64,000 nucleotides of DNA from Gammaproteobacteria bacterium (GTDB lineage: Bacteria > Pseudomonadota > Gammaproteobacteria > Burkholderiales > Gallionellaceae): the NCBI GenBank assembly GCA_018814405.1, contig JAHIZO010000005.1, forward strand, positions 298,684-362,683, read 5' to 3'. Positions 53,160 to 63,064 of this stretch are shown here, one piece after another (position 1 is the stretch's first letter; every line of letters starts with the position of its first letter). Under the pieces are notes generated by a model. That model saw nothing but the letters and a program-made list of their open reading frames with translations, was not told the DNA's origin and did not search any database. Position numbers and translations under genes: made by a program.

Positions 53160-53189
53160 TTACGTAACAAACCCACCGCTTGTTAAAAT
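53160..53189 (+). promoter_or_regulatory. Putative promoter of the DUF481 gene
   Basis: TTACGT (53160-53165), an 18-base spacer and an extended -10 TGTTAAAAT (TAAAAT at 53184-53189). The ATG is 41 bases downstream, with AGGAA in front of it. Confidence 0.5.
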
Positions 53190-53229
53190 GTCGGGTTCCA
53201 CCAAACCTAAATACTTCACAGGAACCTAC

Positions 53230-53949
53230 ATGCTCCGCTTCACAACTGCTTTCATACTTTTCCCCAGCTTTATCAGCCTTGCGCATGCCGATGATAATGG
53301 CCCTTCTTGGCAAGGCAATGCCGACCTCTCCTTCTCGCGTTCCGCCGGCAACACCAATGGCACCACTTACTCCATCTCAGTTGATGAGGCACGCACCACT
53401 GATGCGAATAAGCTATCCGCATACGCCTCGGCACTGTATGGCAAGAGCCAAGGCGTGGTCACCGCCGACAAGACGCGCCTCGGCAGCAGATATGACCACA
53501 ATCTAAGTGCAAAGCTATTCGGTTTTGGTCAATTGGAGTTCGAACAGGATCGGATGGCCAACCTTGATCTGCGAAGCAGCGTGGCTGCCGGTTTGGGTTA
53601 TCACGTACTGAAGCAAGAAAGTGTCACATTTGATGTGTTAGGCGGTCTGTCGCACAGCCGCTCAGACATGATGACTGGCAATACGGTCAGTGCAAGCGAA
53701 CTGATTCTGGCTGAAGAATCCACGCACACTTTGACGCAAAATACGCGCTTGAAGCAGAAGCTGAGCTACTACCCAAGCATCCAGACAAGCGGCAAGTTCC
53801 GCACTGTGTTCGACAGCGGTCTGGTGATCAGTTTGAACAGTACGATGGGTCTATCGATCAGTCTGCAGAACAAGTACAACAGCGACATCGGTGCCGGCGT
53901 CAAACACAGTGATACTGTGCTATTGACCGGCCTCAACATCAAGTTGTAG
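53230..53949 (+). CDS. DUF481-family outer-membrane beta-barrel protein
   Basis: 239 residues with a signal peptide (MLRFTTAFILFPSFISLAHA) and alternating hydrophobic/polar beta strands throughout: WQGNADLSFSRSAGNTNGTT, GSRYDHNLSAKLFGFGQLEF and the closing KHSDTVLLTGLNIKL, matching DUF481 (YdiY-type salt-stress-induced outer-membrane proteins). Ligand and role are unknown. It lies between hfq (divergent) and der (convergent, five-base gap), a place where these operons are usually joined. Start is the ATG after AGGAACCTAC; longer in-frame starts from 53083 run through promoter and leader. Confidence 0.85.
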   Translation: MLRFTTAFILFPSFISLAHADDNGPSWQGNADLSFSRSAGNTNGTTYSISVDEARTTDANKLSAYASALYGKSQGVVTADKTRLGSRYDHNLSAKLFGFGQLEFEQDRMANLDLRSSVAAGLGYHVLKQESVTFDVLGGLSHSRSDMMTGNTVSASELILAEESTHTLTQNTRLKQKLSYYPSIQTSGKFRTVFDSGLVISLNSTMGLSISLQNKYNSDIGAGVKHSDTVLLTGLNIKL

Positions 53950-53954
53950 TCCGC

Positions 53955-55355
53955 TCAGCCGTACTTCTTGCGGCCCCGGATGCGTGCTCTATGGGCGGCG
54001 CGTTCTTCGCTCTCGGTCAATGGGCGCGGCGCTTTGTCGGCGAACGGGTTCTTGCCGGATTTGAATTCGATGCGCATCGGGGTACCCTGCAGCTTGAATG
54101 CGTCGCAGAACACCCGCTCCAAATAGCGCGTGTAGCTGGTGGGGACTTTCTCCAGTGCACTGCCGTGAATGACGATCAACGGAGGGTTGCTTCCACCCTG
54201 GTGCGCGTAGCGCATCTTAGGACGGAATGGACCATTACGTGGTGGTGCCTGTTTCTCAACCGCCGCTTCCAATACGCGCGTGAGCTGGGGTGTCGGCATC
54301 TTGGTCATCGCGGCGTTGTAAGCCTGATTGACCGACTTCAGCAAGTTATCCACGCCAGTACCCTTCAGGGCTGAGATGAAGTGTTGCTTGGCGAAATCCA
54401 AAAATTGTAATTTGCGATCGATGTCGCGCTTGGCTGTGTCACGTTTGTATTCGTCCAGCCCGTCCCACTTGTTCACAGCCAGCACCAGTGCTCGCCCGGA
54501 CTGCAGAACGAAGTCCGCCAGGTGAGCATCCTGCTCGGTGATCTGATCACTGGCATCCACCACCAGCACCACCACATTGGCATCTTCGATGGCTTGCAAG
54601 GTCTTCACCACTGAGAATTTCTCGATGGCCTCGTCGATCTTGCCGCGGCGGCGCACGCCTGCGGTATCGATGATGGTGTACTGCTTACCACCACGTTCAA
54701 AATCGATGTAGATAGAGTCGCGGGTAGTGCCCGGCTGGTCGAAGGCGATGACGCGTTCTTCACCCAAAATGGCATTCACCAGTGTGGATTTCCCCACGTT
54801 GGGGCGACCGACGATCGCCAACTTCGGGTACTTCGCCTTGTCCTCTTCCTCCGGTTCTGCCGCCGGCAATTCATCCAGCGCGATCTCGATCATCTCCGAC
54901 ACGTTCTCACCATGCGCGGAAGAGATAGGGATCGGCACGCCCAAACCCAATTCATGGAAATCAGCCGTCACACGCGCACGCTGCATGCCTTCGGCCTTGT
55001 TCACCAGCAACATCAATGGTCGCCCGGTCTTGCGCAGTTCGGTGGCGATGATCTTGTCTTGCGGCGTCAATCCGTCACGGCCATCCACCAGGAACATCAC
55101 TAGATCAGCTTCATCCACTGCCTGGCGTGTCTGTTTTGCCATCTCATGCATGATGCCGTCTTTTACCACTGGCTCAAGGCCGCCGGTATCGACCACCAAA
55201 AATGGACGATCTCCGACCCGTCCACGACCGTAATGACGATCACGTGTCAGACCGGGCTTATCCGCCACCAGCGCATCACGACTGCGCGTGAGGCGATTGA
55301 ATAGCGTTGATTTTCCGACGTTGGGACGTCCAACGAGAACCAGTGTAGGTAGCAT
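53955..55355 (-). CDS. der: GTPase Der (EngA)
   Basis: Essential 50S assembly GTPase with two G domains in tandem. The 466 residues contain [20 protein letters not shown] (residues 8 on) and a second [15 protein letters not shown] (from about 184), each with its own DTxG and NKxD motifs, then a C-terminal KH-like domain with RMRYAHQGG-type sequence ([18 protein letters not shown]). Last gene of the ndk-to-der operon; it starts within the bamB stop (one-base overlap). Confidence 0.98.
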   Translation of the reverse strand: MLPTLVLVGRPNVGKSTLFNRLTRSRDALVADKPGLTRDRHYGRGRVGDRPFLVVDTGGLEPVVKDGIMHEMAKQTRQAVDEADLVMFLVDGRDGLTPQDKIIATELRKTGRPLMLLVNKAEGMQRARVTADFHELGLGVPIPISSAHGENVSEMIEIALDELPAAEPEEEDKAKYPKLAIVGRPNVGKSTLVNAILGEERVIAFDQPGTTRDSIYIDFERGGKQYTIIDTAGVRRRGKIDEAIEKFSVVKTLQAIEDANVVVLVVDASDQITEQDAHLADFVLQSGRALVLAVNKWDGLDEYKRDTAKRDIDRKLQFLDFAKQHFISALKGTGVDNLLKSVNQAYNAAMTKMPTPQLTRVLEAAVEKQAPPRNGPFRPKMRYAHQGGSNPPLIVIHGSALEKVPTSYTRYLERVFCDAFKLQGTPMRIEFKSGKNPFADKAPRPLTESEERAAHRARIRGRKKYG

Positions 55356-56482
55356 TACTTTTGTACCGAGATTGCCAGCAACTCACCGTCGCTGGTTTGA
55401 ACCAATGCGCCGTCGCCCATCACCACGGGCGCGGACAGGATGGCGCTGCCATCCGTCTTGCGACGTGCGAGCAGACCACCGTCGCCGGTATTGAACACGT
55501 GCAGATAACCCTCAAAGTCACCCACCACGATATATTCCTCGAAAGGATAAGGGGCTGTCACACGACGATAGGCGTTCTGATCGTTCTTCCACAGAGTGGC
55601 GCCGCTGCTTCTGTCCAGCGCGAACACGGTGCCGTCCGCATCGGTCACGTACAGGTTGCCGCCGAACAGGGCCAAGCCTTTGTCGCTGGACATCTCGCGC
55701 GTCCACAAAGTATTGCCCTGGATCGCGTCGAAACAGACCAAGCGCCCCTGAAAGGCGATGGCACATACTTGCCTGTCATCAGCAACAGGCAAGCTGGTGA
55801 TATCGCTGATGCGTTCCAGTTCGGTGTTGCCGCGCGGCTGCGATACGGTCGCCTCCCAGATCACCACGCCCTTGGTCAGCCCGATTGCCGCCAGTCGGCC
55901 CGCCGCGAAGCCCGCGTAGACCATGCCGTTACGGATGGTTACGCCCGCGTGACTGCGTACACTCAGCGCCGGTGTGACGCGCTCATACAACCACAAGCGC
56001 TTGCCATCATCCGCATTCAGTCCCGCGATACGTCCGTTGCCGGTACGCACCACGACGATGCCGCTGGCGATCTTGGGCGCGCTCAACACTTCGCTCGACA
56101 CCTGCACTTGCCAGCGCAGTTTTCCGTCCGTCTCATCGAATGCGGCCAGTTCGCCCTGATCGCCACCGACCAGCACCAAGCCTTCACCCGCCCCTACCCC
56201 ACCGGAAATGGTAAAGCCGGGCTTGATGCGCCACATCTGCTTGCCCGTGTCACGATCGAAACGGTAAAGGTATTCATCACTCGCGCCGAACACCGCCACG
56301 CGCGTGACACCCGGCGTGAGCACATTGATACCGCTGTCACCCAGCGAGTGCTGCCAGCGCACTTCAATCTTCGCCGTCGGTTGAAAGTCGATCAGCTTGG
56401 CAGGATCGATACCAGCCTTGTCACTGCTGCAAGCAGCCAGCAGCAGCGCACAAGTCAGCAAGCTGTAGCGGCGCAATGTCAT
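55355..56482 (-). CDS. bamB: Outer-membrane assembly lipoprotein BamB
   Basis: Eight-bladed beta-propeller subunit of the BAM complex. A 375-residue lipoprotein precursor with lipobox LAAC (Cys18) after [14 protein letters not shown]. Blades show PQQ-like repeats with closing tryptophans ([32 protein letters not shown]). It lies between the YfgM-like gene (four-base overlap) and der, exactly as in E. coli. Confidence 0.96.
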   Translation of the reverse strand: MTLRRYSLLTCALLLAACSSDKAGIDPAKLIDFQPTAKIEVRWQHSLGDSGINVLTPGVTRVAVFGASDEYLYRFDRDTGKQMWRIKPGFTISGGVGAGEGLVLVGGDQGELAAFDETDGKLRWQVQVSSEVLSAPKIASGIVVVRTGNGRIAGLNADDGKRLWLYERVTPALSVRSHAGVTIRNGMVYAGFAAGRLAAIGLTKGVVIWEATVSQPRGNTELERISDITSLPVADDRQVCAIAFQGRLVCFDAIQGNTLWTREMSSDKGLALFGGNLYVTDADGTVFALDRSSGATLWKNDQNAYRRVTAPYPFEEYIVVGDFEGYLHVFNTGDGGLLARRKTDGSAILSAPVVMGDGALVQTSDGELLAISVQK

Positions 56483-57117
56483 TTGGCGTTACCCAATCCA
56501 TCCAGCTTCAGCTGGATCAGGTTGCGTTGTGCAGCCTGTGCCTCGGTCTTTTCCATGGCTAGCTTATAAGAGATACGCGCGTCATCGACCTTACCCATCG
56601 CGACTTGCACGTCGCCTTTCAGGTCGGCATACACGCTATCAAAGGCTGCCGGATGTGCCGTGCCCAACTGTTTCAAGGCGTCGTCATATTTTCCTTCGTC
56701 CAACAGCATAGCTGCCAGCTTGAGACGGGCCACATGCTGCAGACCTTCTTCTTCTGAATGCTCGATCACCCACCACAACCTTGCCTTGGCGCGTGCCGGA
56801 TCGGCAGCTTGCTGGCTAGTCTGTGCCGCCAACAGTTGCGCGCGTGCCGCATAGGGACTGGCCGAGAAACGATCCGCCAGTGCATCCGCTGCATCGCCGA
56901 TCAGTTTCGCATCGCCGCTCGCGGTCTGCTTCATCACCTCGGCATACAGGCTGGCGGCACCGGTCGACTGGCTGGCCTGATGCTGCTTCCAGAACTGGCT
57001 GCCGGCGAAGGCCAGCAAGGAGACCGTAACGAGTCCATACACCCAGCTGCTGTTCTCTTTCCACCAAGCCTTGATCGCGTCGACCTGTTCCTGTTCGTGC
57101 AAATCCAACTCTGACAT
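56479..57117 (-). CDS. yfgM: YfgM-like TPR protein, ancillary SecYEG subunit
   Basis: 212-residue inner-membrane protein: a short cytoplasmic N-terminus (ELDLHEQEQVDAIKAWWKEN), one membrane helix (about 24-44, WVYGLVTVSLLAFAGSQFW) and a periplasmic TPR-like domain (SASPYAARAQLLAAQTSQQA and ARLKLAAMLLDEGKYDDALK). YfgM links the Sec translocon with periplasmic chaperones and next-door BamB. It follows hisS by ten bases. Confidence 0.92.
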   Translation of the reverse strand: MSELDLHEQEQVDAIKAWWKENSSWVYGLVTVSLLAFAGSQFWKQHQASQSTGAASLYAEVMKQTASGDAKLIGDAADALADRFSASPYAARAQLLAAQTSQQAADPARAKARLWWVIEHSEEEGLQHVARLKLAAMLLDEGKYDDALKQLGTAHPAAFDSVYADLKGDVQVAMGKVDDARISYKLAMEKTEAQAAQRNLIQLKLDGLGNAK

Positions 57118-57127
57118 CTTTATTCCC

Positions 57128-58393
57128 TCACTTGATCAATTCTTTAATTGTGCTTTGCAGCACCGCCATCCCGACACGCTGCTGCTCCCCGCCACGTAGC
57201 GGCTTGAGCATGACCGCATTCGTGGCTGCTTCATCATCGCCCACGATCACCGCGCACACCGCGCCGCTTGCGTCCGCTTTCTTCATCTGCGACTTGAAGC
57301 TACCACCGCCGCAATGCAGCAACACACGCACACCTGCGTCACGCAACAACTCGGCCGCTTGCCACGCTACCACCTGTGCCTGATCCCCCTGATGCACCAC
57401 ATACACATCCAGCGGCGCAGCCGGTGGTTTCATACCGTCTTCCTGCAACAAGGCCAACAAACGCTCCACGCCCATGGCGAAACCCATGGCCGGTGCAGGC
57501 TTGCCGCCGATCTGCTCGATCAATCCGTCGAAACGTCCGCCCGCACAGATGGTGCCCTGCGCGCCAAGACGTGTGGTGACCCATTCGAACACCGTACGGT
57601 TGTAATAGTCCAAGCCGCGCACCAAACGCGGATTGATCTCGAACGCGATATTGTGGCGCTTCAAGATCGCCTGCACCGCTTCAAAATGCTGGATCGCCTC
57701 GTCTTCCAGCTCGTCCATCAGCTTGGGGGCATTGCTCACCAGTTCCTGCATGGCCGGATTCTTGGTATCGAGGATACGCAATGGATTTGTGTACAGACGA
57801 CGCTGCGCATCGGCATCCAACGCATCCTTATGGCCCTCGAAATAAGCAATGAGTTTGTCGCGATGACGCTGACGCGAGGCGCTGTCACCCAGCGTGTTCA
57901 ATTGCAGCGTCACATCGTGGATGCCCAACTTCTTCCACAGACGTGCACACATGATGATCTGCTCGGCATCGATATCCGGCCCGCCGAAACCCATCGCCTC
58001 CACCCCGATCTGATGGAACTGACGGTAACGGCCCTTCTGCGGACGCTCATGGCGGAACATCTGACCGGCATACCACAGACGCTGCGGCGCGTTATACAGC
58101 AAATTGTGCTGCAGCACGGCGCGAACGCAGGAAGCCGTACCTTCGGGGCGCAACGTAAGCTGGTCGCCGTTAAGGCTATCCTCGAAACTGTACATCTCTT
58201 TCTCGACAATATCGGTGACCTCACCGATAGCGCGTTTGAACAACGCGGTCGGTTCCACCAGCGGCATGCGGATGTTGCGGTAGCCATAGGCTTCCAGCCA
58301 CTCGCGCACGGTATCCTCGAACCACAGCCACAGTCCCGCCTCGTCCGGCAGGATGTCATTCATGCCTTTTACGGCTTGCAACGCATTGCTCAT
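57128..58393 (-). CDS. hisS: Histidine-tRNA ligase
   Basis: Class II aminoacyl-tRNA synthetase, 421 residues. N-terminus [20 protein letters not shown], motif 2 in [14 protein letters not shown] and [20 protein letters not shown], the histidine motifs [16 protein letters not shown] and [13 protein letters not shown], and a C-terminal anticodon-binding domain (from about 325). It overlaps the ispG stop by four bases. Distinct from the paralogue hisZ at 48.3-49.4 kb, which lacks the histidine motifs. Confidence 0.98.
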   Translation of the reverse strand: MSNALQAVKGMNDILPDEAGLWLWFEDTVREWLEAYGYRNIRMPLVEPTALFKRAIGEVTDIVEKEMYSFEDSLNGDQLTLRPEGTASCVRAVLQHNLLYNAPQRLWYAGQMFRHERPQKGRYRQFHQIGVEAMGFGGPDIDAEQIIMCARLWKKLGIHDVTLQLNTLGDSASRQRHRDKLIAYFEGHKDALDADAQRRLYTNPLRILDTKNPAMQELVSNAPKLMDELEDEAIQHFEAVQAILKRHNIAFEINPRLVRGLDYYNRTVFEWVTTRLGAQGTICAGGRFDGLIEQIGGKPAPAMGFAMGVERLLALLQEDGMKPPAAPLDVYVVHQGDQAQVVAWQAAELLRDAGVRVLLHCGGGSFKSQMKKADASGAVCAVIVGDDEAATNAVMLKPLRGGEQQRVGMAVLQSTIKELIK

Positions 58394-59616
58394 TTCTTCA
58401 CGTACTTTCTTGCCACATATTCATTGACGATCCGGGTGAACTCCTCGGCGATGTTGTCGCCACGCAGGGTCACCGTCTTTTCGCCGTCCACATAGACCGG
58501 CGCTGAAGGACTCTCGCCGGTTCCCGGCAGGCTGATGCCGATATTGGCCATCTTGCTCTCTCCCGGACCATTGACGATACAACCCATCACGGCCACCGTC
58601 ATCTCTTCTGCACCACTGTATTGCTCACGCCACACCGGCATCTGCGCGCGCAGGTAGTTCTGGATGTGCTGTGCCAGTTCCTGGAACACGGTGCTGGTGG
58701 TACGACCGCACCCCGGGCACGCTGTCACCATAGGTGTGAAAGAACGCAGCCCCATGGTTTGCAATATCTCCTGCGCCACCACCACCTCCTCGGTGCGCGC
58801 ACCGCCCGGTGCCGGAGTAAGCGAGACACGGATAGTGTCGCCGATGCCTTGCTGCAACAGCACCGACAGCGCAGCCGTCGAAGCCACGATGCCTTTGGAG
58901 CCCATGCCAGCTTCTGTCAGACCGAGATGCAAGGCATAGTCGCAGCGCTTGGCCAACTCCTGATACACCGCGATCAGATCCTGAACCTCGCTCACCTTGC
59001 ATGACAGCACGATGCGGTCACGCGGCAAACCCAATTCTTCTGCTCGCTTGGCGCTGTCCAGTGCGGAGACGATCAATGCCTCGCGCGTGACTTCACTGAC
59101 ATCTTTCGGCTCGGGCAGTTTGGCGTTCTCATCCATCATGCGCACCACCAGATCCTGATCCAGGCTGCCCCAGTTGACCCCGATGCGCACCGGCTTGTCG
59201 TATTGCTTTGCCACCGCGATCATCATCGCGAACTGGTCTTCGCCCTTGCGGTTCTTGCCCACATTGCCGGGATTGATACGGTATTTCGCCAGTGCCTTGG
59301 CGCATTCCGGATACTCAGTGAGCAGGCGGTGTCCGTTGTAATGGAAATCGCCAATCAGCGGCACATTGCAGCCCAACGCATCCAGCCGACGGCGGATGTG
59401 CGGCACCGCCTCAGCGGCCTCGGAGGTGTTGACCGTGATACGCACCAGTTCCGAACCGGCGATCGCCAGTTCATGCACCTGTTTGGTGGTGCCGGTGATG
59501 TCAGCGGTATCGGTATTGGTCATCGACTGCACCACGATCGGCGCTCCACCACCGATGATGATGTCATCGACGCGTACCGCCTGCGTCGCGTGACGCAGAA
59601 TCAAAGGATGCACCAT
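58390..59616 (-). CDS. ispG: 4-hydroxy-3-methylbut-2-en-1-yl diphosphate synthase
   Basis: [4Fe-4S] enzyme of the MEP isoprenoid pathway, converting MEcPP to HMBPP. The 408 residues, slightly longer than E. coli IspG, hold the cluster cysteines in [12 protein letters not shown] (about 299-310) and [12 protein letters not shown] (near 342). The N-terminal TIM barrel carries [14 protein letters not shown] and [11 protein letters not shown]. It would help supply the FPP that HpnCDE consumes. It lies five bases after rodZ. Confidence 0.97.
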   Translation of the reverse strand: MVHPLILRHATQAVRVDDIIIGGGAPIVVQSMTNTDTADITGTTKQVHELAIAGSELVRITVNTSEAAEAVPHIRRRLDALGCNVPLIGDFHYNGHRLLTEYPECAKALAKYRINPGNVGKNRKGEDQFAMMIAVAKQYDKPVRIGVNWGSLDQDLVVRMMDENAKLPEPKDVSEVTREALIVSALDSAKRAEELGLPRDRIVLSCKVSEVQDLIAVYQELAKRCDYALHLGLTEAGMGSKGIVASTAALSVLLQQGIGDTIRVSLTPAPGGARTEEVVVAQEILQTMGLRSFTPMVTACPGCGRTTSTVFQELAQHIQNYLRAQMPVWREQYSGAEEMTVAVMGCIVNGPGESKMANIGISLPGTGESPSAPVYVDGEKTVTLRGDNIAEEFTRIVNEYVARKYVKK

Positions 59617-59621
59617 GTGTT

Positions 59622-60668
59622 CTACTCCAGGACCAGCTTGGCGACACTCGCCGGATTGAATTGCGACAGATCGACTTCCTTGCCGTGGTAATACATACGA
59701 ACGGCTGCAGGCCTACCAATGGTGACATCATAAGGCGCACGATGGCCGCCGCCGATCCATTTCTCTTCCCCTGCTTTGGTGACGCGAGACAGCAATATCT
59801 CGCCGTTCACGTCGATGATCTCCATCCAGGCGTCTTCCAGATACACGATGTGGATCGGACGCTTCATCAACTGCGCGAGTGGCACTTCTGGCGCGCGGGG
59901 GGCAGGCGTTTCGACTGGGGACGTTTCTGTCTTTGCAGGATCGGGCTTGCTCACTACCTGCTGCGGACTCGCCACTTGCGGTTTAGGCGCTGCCACGGGT
60001 TTTGCCACTTCCTTCACTTGGGGCGGCTCGACCGGTTTCACCACAGGCGCCGGTTTGGGCGCTTCCGGCTTCTTCGCTACAGGCACCGGCTTTTGCACTT
60101 CAACGATCTTCGCGGGCTCGATCTCTTGGACTTCAACAGACTTCTCAAGCTCCACTTCGACTACCGGTTCAGCACTGATATTAGCTGTCGGTTCGACCGC
60201 ACTCTCCTCGGTCACCCGCGATGGGATCGGCAGTGAAATGTCCTCTGGGTGGGTCCAGACGAAACCGGCCAACAGGATCGCGACAGCCAAAGCGCCCAGC
60301 ATCAAATAACGGCTGCGACGGCTCGCGTCACCCGTGACCGGCAAGGGGGCGCCGCCTGCCTGAACATCGGCCACATCGAAATGATGTTCGGTATGCGTGT
60401 GCGTCACTTCCAACAACTTGGACTCGTCCATGCCCAATACGCGCGCATAGCTGCGCACAAAACCGCGCAGAAAAGTGCCTTGCGGCAGGTGCTCCGCATC
60501 ATCATGCTCCAGTGCCTCTACCTGACGCACGCTGTACTTGACCCGCTCCGCTATCTCTTCCACCGACAAACCACGCGCTTCGCGTTCGGTGCGCAGGATC
60601 GCGCCGACCTTCAACGTTGGCTGCGGCGTTTCATGGCCGATCATCTCGTTCTGGTTCTCTTCCATCAT
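59622..60668 (-). CDS. rodZ: Cytoskeletal regulator RodZ
   Basis: Links the MreB cytoskeleton to the cell-wall elongation machinery. The 348 residues comprise a cytoplasmic helix-turn-helix (about 18-85; [40 protein letters not shown]), a membrane helix (121-139), a Pro/Val/Lys-rich periplasmic linker and a C-terminal DUF4115 domain (from about 265; [18 protein letters not shown]). The start shares the pilW stop codon; two adjacent ATG codons are possible. Confidence 0.95.
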   Translation of the reverse strand: MMEENQNEMIGHETPQPTLKVGAILRTEREARGLSVEEIAERVKYSVRQVEALEHDDAEHLPQGTFLRGFVRSYARVLGMDESKLLEVTHTHTEHHFDVADVQAGGAPLPVTGDASRRSRYLMLGALAVAILLAGFVWTHPEDISLPIPSRVTEESAVEPTANISAEPVVEVELEKSVEVQEIEPAKIVEVQKPVPVAKKPEAPKPAPVVKPVEPPQVKEVAKPVAAPKPQVASPQQVVSKPDPAKTETSPVETPAPRAPEVPLAQLMKRPIHIVYLEDAWMEIIDVNGEILLSRVTKAGEEKWIGGGHRAPYDVTIGRPAAVRMYYHGKEVDLSQFNPASVAKLVLE

Positions 60669-61405
60669 TCACCTGCCTGCAGAAGTTGTGCTTCACGTGA
60701 ATCCGGGAAACGCTTGCGCAATTGCAGTGCATAACTTGCCGCCGAATTTCGATCCCCCGCCTTACGTTCGATGCGAACCGCCAGCCACAGATGCTCGGGC
60801 GTCAGCGCGTCATAGACCTGCATAAAGCGCCTCAGATGGACTTTTGCCATCGTGTAGTCACCCTTGTTGTAGTTCAATTCCGCCAGGCCGATCTGCGCTT
60901 CCGACATACCCGGATGCAGGATCAACGCACGCTCAAGATAGCTTTCAGCCGCGACCAAATCTCCCGCCTTGATCGCGCACACTCCTGCATTGGCATAAGC
61001 CATATCAGGTGTGTTGTAAAGTGGGTCTTTCAAAGCATCCAGAAACTTGGCAATCGACTCTTTCGGCTGGCCACGCTGGCACAGGAACCAGCCGTAGTTA
61101 TTCAGCGCGGATGCACTGTTAGGATCAAGCTTTAAGGCCCTACGAAAATCCTTGTCCGCCTGCGCATCCTCGCGCAGCTTCATGCGTACCAAACCGCGCA
61201 CATTGTAGGCAGGCGCGTAAGAATCGTCGGCCTGCATGGCCGCCCCCAATTCCTGTAACGCGATGGAATACTGGCCACGCTCGAAATAAGAGGCTGCCAA
61301 CTCGGTATGGATCTTGGCGCTGTTACGCGCGCGTTCATCTGACACACCACTGCTGGCACAACCGACCAGCAAAAATGCAAAGAGATAGACCATCCACTGT
61401 TTCAT
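60665..61405 (-). CDS. pilW: Type IV pilus biogenesis/stability lipoprotein PilW (PilF)
   Basis: TPR lipoprotein needed for assembly of the PilQ secretin. The 246-residue precursor has lipobox VGCASS (Cys16) and about six TPR-like units ([60 protein letters not shown]). It sits between rlmN and rodZ in the conserved order. Together with pilU at 34.7 kb it shows that the organism makes type IV pili. Confidence 0.94.
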   Translation of the reverse strand: MKQWMVYLFAFLLVGCASSGVSDERARNSAKIHTELAASYFERGQYSIALQELGAAMQADDSYAPAYNVRGLVRMKLREDAQADKDFRRALKLDPNSASALNNYGWFLCQRGQPKESIAKFLDALKDPLYNTPDMAYANAGVCAIKAGDLVAAESYLERALILHPGMSEAQIGLAELNYNKGDYTMAKVHLRRFMQVYDALTPEHLWLAVRIERKAGDRNSAASYALQLRKRFPDSREAQLLQAGE

Positions 61406-62484
61406 CGACTTGCCTCCATAATGCGTAGGGTTCGTTTCGACTTATCCTGCACTTGTCCCGCCAGTTGCCCGCATGCGGCAGCGATGTCGTCGCCGCGCAC
61501 CTTACGGATGGTGGTGACGATGTTCGCCTGCATCAGGATGTCGCGAAAGTGCTTTACCGTGTCCATGTCCGAACGGCGATAGGGCGCCTGCGGGAACGGG
61601 TTGAACGGGATCAGGTTGAACTTGCACGGCACATCGCGCACCAGTGCGATAAGCTCGCGCGCATCCTGCGGCCGGTCGTTCACGCCCGCCAGCATCACAT
61701 ATTCGAAAGTCACGAAATCGCGCGGCGCTTTTTCCAGATAGCGCAGACAAGCCGCCATCAATTCCTGCAAGGGATATTTCTGATTGATCGGCACCAGCTC
61801 GTTGCGCAACGCATCGTTCGGCGCATGCAGCGAGATCGCCAGCGCCACCGCACATTCCTCGCGCAATCGATCCATCGCGGGCACCACGCCGGAAGTAGAC
61901 ACCGTCACACGACGACGCGACAGGCCGTAGCAATGATCGTCCAACATCAGGCGCAAAGCGCTCACGGTGCTGTCGAAGTTCAGCAGCGGCTCGCCCATGC
62001 CCATCATCACCACATTGGTGACCGGCCAGTTGCCATCCTCGTTCTTGCCCAACTCATGGTTGGCCCACCACACTTGGCCGATGATCTCGGCGGTGGACAG
62101 GTTGCGGTTGAAACCCTGCTTGCCGGTGGAGCAGAACGCGCAATCCAGCGCGCAGCCCGCCTGCGTGGAGACGCACAAGGTGCCCCTGCCCTCTTCCGGG
62201 ATGAACACCGTCTCTACCGCATTGCCTGTACCGACATCCAGCAGCCATTTGCGCGTACCGTCCGTAGCGGTCTCTTCGCGCATCACCTTGGGTGTCTGGA
62301 TGCAGGCGATTTGCTTCAGTTTGTCGCGAAGAGAGATCGCCAGATCGCTCATCGCATCGAAATCGGACTCCCCGTTCTTGTAGATCCAGCGTAGCACCTG
62401 CTTGGCGCGGAACGGCTTTTCGCCGTGTTCCGCGAACCAAGCGGTCATCGCAGCCGGTTCAAGATCGAGGAGGTTTTGCTTCAT
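61402..62484 (-). CDS. rlmN: Dual-specificity 23S rRNA/tRNA adenine-C2 methyltransferase RlmN
   Basis: Radical SAM enzyme that makes 2-methyladenosine 2503 in 23S rRNA and A37 in some tRNAs. The 360 residues hold the cluster motif CALDCAFC (Cys111, Cys115, Cys118), the N-terminal K/L-rich domain with [16 protein letters not shown], and the late Cys in [14 protein letters not shown] that acts as methylated intermediate. Ten bases after ndk. Confidence 0.97.
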   Translation of the reverse strand: MKQNLLDLEPAAMTAWFAEHGEKPFRAKQVLRWIYKNGESDFDAMSDLAISLRDKLKQIACIQTPKVMREETATDGTRKWLLDVGTGNAVETVFIPEEGRGTLCVSTQAGCALDCAFCSTGKQGFNRNLSTAEIIGQVWWANHELGKNEDGNWPVTNVVMMGMGEPLLNFDSTVSALRLMLDDHCYGLSRRRVTVSTSGVVPAMDRLREECAVALAISLHAPNDALRNELVPINQKYPLQELMAACLRYLEKAPRDFVTFEYVMLAGVNDRPQDARELIALVRDVPCKFNLIPFNPFPQAPYRRSDMDTVKHFRDILMQANIVTTIRKVRGDDIAAACGQLAGQVQDKSKRTLRIMEASR

Positions 62485-62494
62485 CTGCTATCGC

Positions 62495-62920
62495 TTAGCG
62501 AGAGTAGACGTTCAGTGCCGGGAAGAAGTAAGCGATCTCGACAGCAGCTGTTTCAGCCGCGTCGGAACCGTGCACTGCATTCGCATCGATGCTGTCAGCG
62601 AAGTCAGCACGGATGGTGCCTTTGTCAGCCTTCTTAGGATCGGTTGCGCCCATCAGGTCACGGTTCTTCAGGATCGCGCCTTCACCTTCCAGCACTTGGA
62701 TCATCACCGGGCCGGAGATCATAAAGCTCACCAGATCGTTGAAGAAAGGACGTGCTGCGTGCACGGCGTAGAAGCCTTCTGCTTCGGCACGGGACAGTTG
62801 CACCATGCGCGCGGCGATGACCTTCAGGCCGGCACCTTCAAAACGGGAATAGATCTGACCGATGACGTTCTTGGCGACTGCATCGGGTTTGATGATAGAA
62901 AGGGTACGTTCGACAGCCAT
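62495..62920 (-). CDS. ndk: Nucleoside diphosphate kinase
   Basis: Balances nucleoside triphosphate pools through a phosphohistidine. The 141 residues match the family, with His117 in [12 protein letters not shown] and [18 protein letters not shown] at the N-terminus. The start at 62920 (MAVERT) is preceded by GGAGAG; an ATG at 62932 adds four residues and is less likely. First gene of the operon that runs to der. Confidence 0.98.
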   Translation of the reverse strand: MAVERTLSIIKPDAVAKNVIGQIYSRFEGAGLKVIAARMVQLSRAEAEGFYAVHAARPFFNDLVSFMISGPVMIQVLEGEGAILKNRDLMGATDPKKADKGTIRADFADSIDANAVHGSDAAETAAVEIAYFFPALNVYSR

Positions 62921-62967
62921 GCTTCTCTCCAAATGATTATTGTGAATCAGAAAATTCTGAGGGCGCG

Positions 62968-62996
62968 ATTCTAGCAGGGTTTACCTGCAATGTCGC
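62968..62996 (-). promoter_or_regulatory. ndk operon promoter
   Basis: Minus strand: -35 GCGACA (62991-62996), a 17-base spacer and -10 TAGAAT (62968-62973) with a TGC extension. The ndk ATG is about 47 bases downstream. It probably drives the nine-gene run to der. Confidence 0.6.
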
Positions 62997-63064
62997 AGCA
63001 CGGGCAAGGGAGAATAGCCAAGTCGGCCCGTTAAGCAACAGGCCAGATCAGACAAGGCAACTGA

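Noticed and set aside
55361-56569. A 402-codon plus-strand frame over bamB, and a similar 393-codon one over hisS (57314-58495)
   Set aside because: Long only because the sense genes avoid certain codons; no family resemblance and no ribosome-binding site.
63025-63044. Hairpin GGCCCGTT/AACAGGCC between dctM and ndk
   Set aside because: No U tract; could assist termination but cannot be called.
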